Positions 1 to 4,903 of a DNA stretch of 5,392 bases are shown here, piece after piece; positions within the stretch are counted from its first letter, which is position 1; the number at the start of each line of letters is the position of its first letter. The position numbers and the translations under genes were made by a program. Below the pieces are notes generated by a model that made no database searches, had not been told where the DNA came from, and saw nothing but the letters and a program-made list of their open reading frames with translations. Source of the DNA: Vulcanimicrobiota bacterium. GTDB taxonomy: Bacteria > Vulcanimicrobiota > Vulcanimicrobiia > Vulcanimicrobiales > Vulcanimicrobiaceae. The stretch covers positions 1 through 5,392 of the forward strand of contig JAFARW010000121.1 in NCBI GenBank assembly GCA_019245275.1, written 5' to 3'.

Positions 1-763
1 AGCAAAAGGGACCGTCCTTCGGCTCTTAGCCGACGTTGGCGATGCATGCGATCGTTACCAGGATGAAACGCTCCGCGATCTGACGTGCGTTCGCGTCCAA
101 TGCGACGAAATTTGGTCTTACTGCCGCGCTAAGGAACGTAACTTAAAACCGGAACTGCGCGGCGTTGAGGGCTTCGGTGATATGTGGACGTGGACTGCTA
201 TCGACGCTGACACAAAGCTGATTATATCTTGGTACTTAGGAAAACGAACACGCCGCGATGCTCGCCTCTTCATTAGCGATCTGTCCAAACGCATTTCTTC
301 GTATGTTCAAATCTCGACTGACGGTCACAGCGCGTACAACGAGCCGATTGAACGGCATTTCGGATATCGCGCCGATTATGGACAAGAAATCAAAGTTTAC
401 GGGCATGATATTGTCGAGGATCAAGACACGCGCTACAGCCCGCCCGTCGTCATAGACATTCGTAAGATTGAGGTGTGGGGCGCTCCCGATCCGGATCATA
501 TTTCGACCGCGTATATTGAACGGCAAAACCTTACGATGCGAATGTCGATGCGGCGCTTTACTCGACTGACGAACGCTTTTTCAAAGAAGTCCGAGAACCT
601 CAATCGAGCGCTCGCCCTGCATTTCATGTACTACAATTTCTGCCGCAAGCACCAAACGCTAAAGACAACGCCGGCAATAAAGGCGGGCTTAACGGATCGC
701 ATTTGGACGCTGCACGACTTGGCGCGATTGCCGGAGTTTATTCGAGGAGAAGCGGCAGCTTAG
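1..763 (+). mobile_element. Right-hand part of an IS1-type insertion sequence
   Basis: The segment is recognised only through its transposase gene. The left end lies outside the window. No terminal inverted repeat or target-site duplication could be identified to the right of the transposase stop, so the right boundary is unknown and could extend past 763. The base composition is less GC-rich than that of the operon (27 G/C in bases 181-240 against 43 in bases 4141-4200), which fits acquired DNA. Confidence 0.6.
2..763 (+). CDS. IS1-type DDE transposase, 5' end outside window
   Basis: This enzyme would cut and join the ends of its insertion sequence. The frame is open from base 2 to the TAG at 761-763 (253 codons), so the ATG at 182 is internal and not the start. 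The window opens inside what looks like the end of a helix-turn-helix (KGTVLRLLADVG). A DDE triad is visible: D in QCDEIW (codon at 104), D in STDGHSAY (codon at 320) and E in YIERQN (codon at 518). The stretch after the last E (LTMRMSMRRFTRLTNAFSKK, then ALHFMYYNFCRKH) is typical of IS1-like transposases in environmental bacteria. From memory of the family, about 35-45 N-terminal residues are missing upstream. No internal stop or frameshift is seen, so the visible part looks intact; whether the element is active cannot be judged. Confidence 0.88.
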   Translation, partial: AKGTVLRLLADVGDACDRYQDETLRDLTCVRVQCDEIWSYCRAKERNLKPELRGVEGFGDMWTWTAIDADTKLIISWYLGKRTRRDARLFISDLSKRISSYVQISTDGHSAYNEPIERHFGYRADYGQEIKVYGHDIVEDQDTRYSPPVVIDIRKIEVWGAPDPDHISTAYIERQNLTMRMSMRRFTRLTNAFSKKSENLNRALALHFMYYNFCRKHQTLKTTPAIKAGLTDRIWTLHDLARLPEFIRGEAAA

Positions 764-1170
764 GTTTCGCGTTCGGGAGCTTTCTCGCCACGTTCGGGCA
801 AGGCCCAATCTGGAGGCTCCCAATCTTTTACATCGTCAACACGATGGCTGACGTAGTATTCGGGGTTGAATCCTATGTGCTGACCCGCTTCGTTTTCAAG
901 AACGATTGTTGTGTCGAGCTCCTTGATTCGCAGCTCAGACACGAGATGAGCCTTCTGGTTCTGTAAAGCCCGCTCGTCGTCAAAATCCAGGAACACGGTC
1001 CCGAGGGCATAGTCCGATTGCTCAAAACCTGGATTCCGAAGCGTGATCTCGATCCGCTTGGTCATTCCAAGCCATTCTTCGAGATGCGCCAGAAGGCTCC
1101 GCAGCATCCGGCAGACCGCCACGACGAGCCAGCGGGCTACGGAGCGCAGGCGCGCCTCAAATTGACCCAC
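760..1170 (-). CDS. Hypothetical protein of 136 residues
   Basis: I do not recognise this protein. It starts at a GTG (1168-1170) with a full AGGAGG 10 bases upstream on the minus strand. An internal ATG at 1065 (Met36) is an alternative start with a weaker ribosome-binding site. Residues 11-35 form a hydrophobic to amphipathic helix with Arg and Glu interspersed. Residues 36-110 look like a soluble alpha/beta region with alternating beta-like stretches (RIEITL, LGTVFLDF, TTIVLENEAG). The tail is rich in Trp, Pro and Glu (DWEPPDW) and contains PER twice. There is no signal peptide with a cleavage site. Its TAA (760-762) overlaps the transposase TAG (761-763) tail to tail, so the C-terminus may have been altered by insertion of the element. 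It is divergent from rpmH. The natural-looking composition and strong ribosome-binding site favour a real gene, but homology is untested. Confidence 0.55.
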   Translation of the reverse strand: MGQFEARLRSVARWLVVAVCRMLRSLLAHLEEWLGMTKRIEITLRNPGFEQSDYALGTVFLDFDDERALQNQKAHLVSELRIKELDTTIVLENEAGQHIGFNPEYYVSHRVDDVKDWEPPDWALPERGEKAPERET

Positions 1171-1180
1171 TACCCGGGCG

Positions 1181-1186
1181 CCTCCT
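1181..1186 (-). promoter_or_regulatory. Ribosome-binding site of the minus-strand hypothetical gene
   Basis: On the minus strand this reads AGGAGG, a perfect Shine-Dalgarno match, 10 bases before the GTG at 1170. It is the main reason for choosing GTG 1170 over the internal ATG at 1065. The spacing is slightly long. Confidence 0.5.
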
Positions 1187-1190
1187 GTCC

Positions 1191-1220
1191 TTGACGCTCG
1201 CGGCGGCGGCCCTCTATACT
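1191..1220 (+). promoter_or_regulatory. Sigma-70-type promoter of the rpmH operon
   Basis: The -35 element TTGACG (1191-1196) matches five of six consensus bases, and the -10 element TATACT (1215-1220) also matches five of six, with an 18-bp spacer. Transcription would start near 1227, giving a leader of about 50 bases before rpmH. No other promoter of this quality was seen further down, so it probably drives rpmH through at least jag and perhaps the whole block. Confidence 0.75.
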
Positions 1221-1230
1221 AGGTGGCTGT

Positions 1231-1256
1231 AGGCGGCCGCGCGGAGCGGCCGTTTT
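1231..1256 (+). promoter_or_regulatory. Leader hairpin with T-run ahead of rpmH (possible attenuator)
   Basis: CGGCCGC (1234-1240) pairs perfectly with GCGGCCG (1246-1252) around a GCGGA loop. Two G-T pairs and one A-T pair can extend the stem to 1231-1255. TTTT (1253-1256) and a pyrimidine-rich tract to 1264 follow. The shape is that of an intrinsic terminator, but it lies between promoter and ribosome-binding site, so it would act as an attenuator or as leader RNA structure. No antiterminator arm was found. Confidence 0.45.
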
Positions 1257-1264
1257 CTTCCTTT

Positions 1265-1269
1265 AGGAG
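1265..1269 (+). promoter_or_regulatory. Ribosome-binding site of rpmH
   Basis: AGGAG lies 7 bases before the GTG at 1277. This fixes GTG 1277 as the start, rather than the in-frame ATG at 1223, which falls at the expected transcription start. Confidence 0.85.
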
Positions 1270-1276
1270 CACCCTC

Positions 1277-1411
1277 GTGAAGCGAACCTTTCAGCCGCAC
1301 AATCGCCGCCGCAAGCGGGTGCATGGCTTCTTGAAGCGGATGTCAACGCGCAACGGCCGGCGAGTGATTTCTGCGCGCCGGCGCAAGGGACGCAAGCGTT
1401 TAGCCGTCTGA
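1277..1411 (+). CDS. rpmH: 50S ribosomal protein L34
   Basis: A small basic protein of the large ribosomal subunit that binds 23S rRNA. The product has 44 residues, the usual length for L34, and starts with the family signature KRTFQPHNRRRKRVHGF, followed by a basic helix (KRMSTRNGRRVI) and the tail RRRKGRKRLAV. Nearly half of the residues are Arg or Lys. The GTG start is chosen because of the AGGAG 7 bases upstream and because the family begins at MKRTFQP. It is the first gene of the operon. Its TGA shares one base with the ATG of rnpA (TGATG), so rnpA is probably translated by re-initiation. Pairing with rnpA is near-universal in bacteria and supports the call. Confidence 0.97.
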   Translation: MKRTFQPHNRRRKRVHGFLKRMSTRNGRRVISARRRKGRKRLAV

Positions 1412-1734
1412 TGCGGTCCTTTGCGAGCCTGCGCCGGCGGGGCGACTTTGCGCGCCTGCGCCGCCATGGCCGGCGGATCGCAACGCGCTCGCTGACGATC
1501 TATCGCGCTAACGCCCAAGGCAAGCAAGCCCTTGTCGGCATCTCGACAGGCCGGGCGATCGGGGGCGCCGTTACGCGCAACCGCGTCCGTCGGCGCATCT
1601 TAGCGATCGTTGATGAAATCTCTCGAGGAGGCGACTTGCCAGGCCGGCTGCTGATCGAAGCGCGCCCGACTGCGGCGAGTCTCGGTTTTGACAAGTTGAA
1701 GAGTGAGCTCGTCGGCGCGGTGGCGACCCCATGA
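1411..1734 (+). CDS. rnpA: Ribonuclease P protein component
   Basis: Protein subunit of RNase P, which helps the catalytic RNA remove 5' leaders from precursor tRNAs. The product has 107 residues, close to the usual 110-120. The N-terminus (residues 7-23, LRRRGDFARLRRHGRRI) matches the family pattern. The RNR signature is present at residues 51-62 (GGAVTRNRVRRR), where conserved basic residues contact RNase P RNA. The C-terminal part has the expected beta strand LLIEARPTA and a final helix. The ATG overlaps the rpmH stop by one base and there is no strong ribosome-binding site, so translation likely depends on rpmH. Its stop overlaps the yidD start by four bases (ATGA). The gene for the RNA partner, rnpB, is not in this window. 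Confidence 0.95.
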   Translation: MRSFASLRRRGDFARLRRHGRRIATRSLTIYRANAQGKQALVGISTGRAIGGAVTRNRVRRRILAIVDEISRGGDLPGRLLIEARPTAASLGFDKLKSELVGAVATP

Positions 1735-1940
1735 AAGTCGTGTTAGGCGGCGCACTGCGCGCATACAAGCTGTTAATCTCACCGGTTTTGCCGGCTGCCT
1801 GTCGCTTCGAGCCAACTTGTTCGCAGTACGCCGCGGAGGCCATCGCGAAACACGGTGCGATTCGAGGAGTATCGCTTGCCGTCGGCCGGCTGCTCCGCTG
1901 CCATCCCTGGGGTTCGAGCGGTTTCGATCCCGTGCCCTAA
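1731..1940 (+). CDS. yidD: Membrane protein insertion efficiency factor YidD
   Basis: Small membrane-associated protein of the UPF0161/DUF37 family, thought to help YidC insert membrane proteins. The product has 69 residues. Residues 1-23 form an amphipathic N-terminal segment (YKLLISPVLP). The family signature follows: CRFEPTCSQY at 24-33, then RCHPWGSSGFDPVP at 56-69. All three conserved cysteines are present (C24, C30, C57). Some relatives have a few more residues in the HPW...GGxDPVP part; here it reads GSSGFDPVP. The ATG lies in the ATGA overlap with rnpA, with a weak GGTGG 7 bases upstream, which suggests translational coupling. The placement between rnpA and yidC is the standard one. 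Confidence 0.96.
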   Translation: MKVVLGGALRAYKLLISPVLPAACRFEPTCSQYAAEAIAKHGAIRGVSLAVGRLLRCHPWGSSGFDPVP

Positions 1941-1957
1941 CTGCCGGGCCTTTAGTT

Positions 1958-1962
1958 AAGGA
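1958..1962 (+). promoter_or_regulatory. Ribosome-binding site of yidC
   Basis: AAGGA lies 8 bases before TTG 1971. An in-frame TAG (1968-1970) sits directly before that TTG, so the start cannot be further upstream. The good spacing supports TTG 1971 over the in-frame TTG at 1983 or GTG at 2001. Confidence 0.75.
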
Positions 1963-1970
1963 TTTTTTAG

Positions 1971-2801
1971 TTGCACGTCTTCTTGTTCGCCAATCCGTTC
2001 GTGCCGATTATCACGCTGGTTGGCAACATCATCAACGCGATCAATATTCCGGTGCACAACCTCGGTTGGAGCCTGATCGTCTTTGCGCTGCTCGTGCGGC
2101 TCGCGTTTTGGCCGCTAAATACCGCGCAGTTCAAGACGATGGTCGGAATGCAGAAGATCGCGCCGCGTCTCAAAGCGCTGCAAGCGAAATACAAGGGCGA
2201 CCCGCACAAACTTCAGCAAGAGCAGATGGGGCTCTACAAACAAGCCGGCGTCAATCCGATGGCGGGTTGCTTGCCGCTGCTGATTCAGATGCCGATCATC
2301 ATCAGCGTCTACTACGCCGTCCGAGAACACATCGCGCTTTACCAACATGCAACTTGGATGTGGATCGGCTCCGCCGTCGCGGCACCCTATCCGAGAGTTT
2401 TTGCAACGAGCTTGAGCGCGCCAGACTTAGTCTTGCTTTTGGTGTACGTCGTGACGATGTATTTGAGCGTCCGTTACACGAGCATGCCGGCCACTGATCC
2501 GGCGCAGGCGCGCACGCAAAAGATGATGGCAATTCTCTCTCCCGCGATGATCGCGTATTTTGGCTTTCGCGCGCAGTGGCCGTCGGCGATGATCCTCTAT
2601 TGGACCGCGCTAAACGTCTTCACGATGGCCCAGCAACTCTATCTGCTGCGCCGTTATCACCAGCCACTTTCGGTGTTGGATTCCGAACATGCGATCACGG
2701 AAGGCGTAGCGCCGGAACCGGAAGCGCCCGTTAAATTGAAGCCCAGCCCGAACGGCTCGAGTTCGCGGCGCAATCGCCGTCGCCGCCGCTCGCGCCGTTA
2801 A
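1971..2801 (+). CDS. yidC: Membrane protein insertase YidC (short form)
   Basis: YidC/Oxa1/Alb3-family insertase of the cytoplasmic membrane, acting alone or with SecYEG. The product has 276 residues from a TTG start. Core features in order: first core membrane helix at about 31-50 with the conserved groove arginine R43 (LLVRLAFWPLN); cytoplasmic hairpin loop 55-92 (QKIAPRLKALQAKY...QQEQMGLYKQAGVNP); second helix with the signature GCLPLLIQMPI (99-109); hydrophobic segments at about 150-167, 186-199 and 205-222. The tail is strongly basic (SSSRRNRRRRRSRR) and probably contacts the ribosome. The large periplasmic domain of proteobacterial YidC is absent, and no lipobox cysteine is seen at the N-terminus. 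It lies 30 bases after yidD and 26 bases before the chosen jag start, in a standard functional pair with yidD. Confidence 0.96.
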   Translation: MHVFLFANPFVPIITLVGNIINAINIPVHNLGWSLIVFALLVRLAFWPLNTAQFKTMVGMQKIAPRLKALQAKYKGDPHKLQQEQMGLYKQAGVNPMAGCLPLLIQMPIIISVYYAVREHIALYQHATWMWIGSAVAAPYPRVFATSLSAPDLVLLLVYVVTMYLSVRYTSMPATDPAQARTQKMMAILSPAMIAYFGFRAQWPSAMILYWTALNVFTMAQQLYLLRRYHQPLSVLDSEHAITEGVAPEPEAPVKLKPSPNGSSSRRNRRRRRSRR

Positions 2802-2827
2802 CATTTTCTAGAAACTTGAGTGTGAAT

Positions 2828-3409
2828 ATGGATGACGACTTTCCGCTCGACGAGCAACAGCCGCAGCACGTAACTGATCGCGCGACGTCGCGCGCGCAAA
2901 GACGCCGTCGCGGGGATTCACCGCGTCCGCCAAGCACGCGCACTTCACGCAAAGAGCCGGATGACGTCAAACCGGCGCGCGCGCTGCTCGAGGAAATCCT
3001 GGAAAAGATGGGCGTCAGCCAGATCGAGATCACGTACTTGCCGCGCAGTGAAGGCGAATATTTTGAAATCAATGGACCCGAACTAGCGACGCTGATCGGA
3101 CGCCACGGCAACACGCTCGAAGCGCTCAACCTCGTCTTTAACAACATCTTGAATGTCGGCGTTCGCAACAACCGCAAGTACTTTACAATCGATGCGGAGG
3201 GCTATCGGGCGCGACGCGCGGACCAGCTGAAAAACATTGCCCTCGTCACGCTCGAACGGTGCCTCCGCGAAAAGAAGCCGCAGCCGCTCGAGCCGATGCT
3301 GCCTTCCGAACGCAAAATCATCCATCTGGCGCTGGCCGAAAGCCCCTACGTTCGCACAGAATCGGAAGGCGTAGAACCCGAACGCCGTGTCGTCGTTCAT
3401 CCCCGTTGA
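2828..3409 (+). CDS. khpB: KH-R3H RNA-binding protein Jag/KhpB
   Basis: Jag/KhpB is an RNA-binding protein, usually encoded after yidC and linked in several Gram-positive bacteria to cell division and cell length. The product has 193 residues. Residues 1-48 are charged and look disordered (QRRRRGDSPRPP), and the usual Jag N-terminal domain is not recognisable. A KH domain spans about 50-118 with its GxxG loop as GRHG (91-94). An R3H domain spans about 120-193 with the R-x3-H motif in ERKIIH (R162, H166) and the family ending SEGVEPERRVVVHP. ATG 2828 is chosen with a weak GAG 7 bases upstream. TTG 2816 and GTG 2822 are in-frame alternatives that add 4 or 2 residues. The last two sense codons and the stop lie in a stem-loop. 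Confidence 0.93.
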   Translation: MDDDFPLDEQQPQHVTDRATSRAQRRRRGDSPRPPSTRTSRKEPDDVKPARALLEEILEKMGVSQIEITYLPRSEGEYFEINGPELATLIGRHGNTLEALNLVFNNILNVGVRNNRKYFTIDAEGYRARRADQLKNIALVTLERCLREKKPQPLEPMLPSERKIIHLALAESPYVRTESEGVEPERRVVVHPR

Positions 3410-3427
3410 ACGCTGCGTTCAACGGGG
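3401..3427 (+). other. Perfect 12-bp stem-loop over the jag stop codon
   Basis: CCCCGTTGAACG (3401-3412) pairs with CGTTCAACGGGG (3416-3427) without mismatch around a CTG loop. The left arm contains the last two jag codons and the TGA. No T-run follows (the next bases are CCCCCACAG), so it is not a classical intrinsic terminator. It could protect the 3' end of an upstream mRNA or be a weak terminator. Confidence 0.65.
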
Positions 3428-3472
3428 CCCCCACAGTTTAACAGGCGCTCCGGTGCAAGCACCTTCGCCGCC

Positions 3473-3495
3473 CCCCATACGCAAAGCGCATGGGG
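3473..3495 (+). other. Second stem-loop in the jag-mnmE gap
   Basis: CCCCAT (3473-3478) pairs with ATGGGG (3490-3495). After one A-C mismatch, CGC (3480-3482) pairs with GCG (3486-3488) around an AAA loop. No T-run follows. It ends 20 bases before the proposed mnmE start and could affect access to it. Confidence 0.45.
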
Positions 3496-3515
3496 TCCCC
3501 GAACATCGATAACAA

Positions 3516-4874
3516 CTGAACGAGCAAGTCGACACGATCGCGGCGATTGCGACGCCGCCCGGTTACGGCGCTATCGCGATCGTGCGTATCAGCGGCCCGA
3601 ATGTATCGGAACTCACGCGCCGGCATTTTCGTGGACAACATCCGCCGGTGCCCCACGTTGCAACCTACGGCGAGGTTGTCGACGAACGCGGCGAGTTGAT
3701 CGATCGCGGCCTTGCGCTGCTCTCGCTCGCACCGCACAGTTACACGGGTGAAGATACGCTCGAGTTGCACGTGCATGGGTCGCCGCTCGTGACGCGGGAG
3801 CTCTTGCGCGCGGTGATTGCGAGCGGTGCACGCCTGGCCCATCCGGGAGAGTTTACGAAACGCGCTTTTCTCAACGGTAAGCTGGATTTGCATGCGGCGA
3901 GCGCGGTAGCAGATCTGATATCCGCGGAACATCGGTCGGCCGCGCGGGCTGCAGTTGCTAATATGGATAGCGCACTCGCGCGTGAGGTGCGGTGCATCAG
4001 GGATTTGCTGGCTTCGATATTGGAAGAGCTTGCCGCGTCGATCGACTTCTCCGACGAAGTTGCGGAGCCGGATCGCTCGCGTATCGCCTCGGCGCTGTCG
4101 GAAATTGAAAGCGCTCTGAATGGGCTGATCGCCAACGCCGAGGTTGGACGCCTCGTGCGCGAGGGGCTGGACGTTGCGATCGTCGGACCGCCCAACGCGG
4201 GAAAATCTTCGCTGCTGAATGCGTTGTTGGGTGAAGAGCGTGCAATCGTTTCGGAAATCCCAGGCACGACGCGCGATACGATCGAGGAAGCGATCGTTAT
4301 CGGGGGCGTGCTCGTGCGATTGACCGACACCGCGGGCGTTCGGAACAGCGTGGAATCACTCGAAGCTGAGGGAATCGAGCGAACGCGCCGTGCGCTCGCG
4401 GGGGCGCGTTTGGCAATCGTCGTTATTGATGCATCGCAGTCGCTTGACGATGCGCTATCTCGCGTGTTGGCTGCAATCGGCGGAATCGATCGCATCGTGT
4501 TCTTCAACAAAGCGGATTTAGGAGAAGTCGCGTATCGCAGTCGCCCTGCGACGTTCGCCGACGCAATTCTCGGCAGCGTATTTGATTCAGCGACGCTAGC
4601 GACCATTCGCGAGGCGATCGCGCAGCGCGGTTGGGGCGCACACGAGCCGGATTTACAACGGCCGACGCTTGCCGCCGCTCACGAACTCGACGCGGTTGCG
4701 AGTGCGCTCGCGAAATTGCGTCATGCGCAGGAGACGCTGTCGGAACAAATGCCGATCGACTTGATTGCGCCGGATTTGCAAAATGCGTTTGCAGTGCTCG
4801 GCAAGTTGACGGGCGACACGGTTACGGAAGAGTTGCTCGACGGCATCTTCTCACGCTTCTGCATCGGAAAATAG
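3516..4874 (+). CDS. mnmE: tRNA modification GTPase MnmE, apparent CTG start
   Basis: MnmE works with MnmG to place (carboxymethyl)aminomethyl groups on carbon 5 of U34 in tRNAs reading NNA/NNG codons. With CTG as start the product has 452 residues, like the usual 450-460. The formyl-THF-binding N-domain opens with the conserved DTIAAIATPPGYGAIAIVRI (6-25) and contains PGEFTKRAFLNGKLDL from 110. The GTPase domain has G1 GPPNAGKS (224-231), G2 GTTRD (250-254), G3 DTAG (271-274) and G4 NKAD (331-334); E283 aligns with the catalytic Glu of E. coli. The G5 loop is degenerate. The C-terminus is the conserved FCIGK with Cys449. The first ATG/GTG/TTG is GTG 3582, which would delete 22 conserved residues. 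An in-frame TAA at 3510-3512 limits the start to 3513 or later, and CTG 3516 fits the family length best. No clear ribosome-binding site is seen. Confidence 0.95.
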   Translation: MNEQVDTIAAIATPPGYGAIAIVRISGPNVSELTRRHFRGQHPPVPHVATYGEVVDERGELIDRGLALLSLAPHSYTGEDTLELHVHGSPLVTRELLRAVIASGARLAHPGEFTKRAFLNGKLDLHAASAVADLISAEHRSAARAAVANMDSALAREVRCIRDLLASILEELAASIDFSDEVAEPDRSRIASALSEIESALNGLIANAEVGRLVREGLDVAIVGPPNAGKSSLLNALLGEERAIVSEIPGTTRDTIEEAIVIGGVLVRLTDTAGVRNSVESLEAEGIERTRRALAGARLAIVVIDASQSLDDALSRVLAAIGGIDRIVFFNKADLGEVAYRSRPATFADAILGSVFDSATLATIREAIAQRGWGAHEPDLQRPTLAAAHELDAVASALAKLRHAQETLSEQMPIDLIAPDLQNAFAVLGKLTGDTVTEELLDGIFSRFCIGK

Positions 4875-4903
4875 AGCGGATCAGCGTCTGGTAAGATAGC
4901 TGC

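Noticed and set aside
182..763. Transposase start at ATG 182
   Set aside because: The frame is open to the window edge and contains the first catalytic Asp (QCDEIW, codon at 104) upstream of this ATG.
804..826. Direct repeat CCCAATCT (804-811 and 819-826)
   Set aside because: It is explained by the DWEPPDW repeat in the minus-strand protein and is too short to be a target-site duplication or an element end.
703..966. 87-residue plus-strand ORF after the transposase
   Set aside because: It overlaps the transposase end in another frame and lies opposite the minus-strand gene. It has no ribosome-binding site and the sequence resembles no known family.
1703..2497. 264-residue plus-strand ORF
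   Set aside because: It is an out-of-frame shadow of rnpA, yidD and yidC, with an Arg/Ala-rich composition typical of the wrong frame in GC-rich DNA.
2731..3177. 148-residue minus-strand ORF
   Set aside because: It lies antisense to the end of yidC and to jag, whose KH and R3H motifs are clear on the plus strand.
3740..4606. 288-residue minus-strand ORF
   Set aside because: It lies antisense to mnmE and is Ser/Ala/Arg-rich. The plus-strand frame carries all MnmE motifs.
3582..4874. mnmE start at GTG 3582
   Set aside because: It would remove 22 residues that match the conserved MnmE N-terminus.
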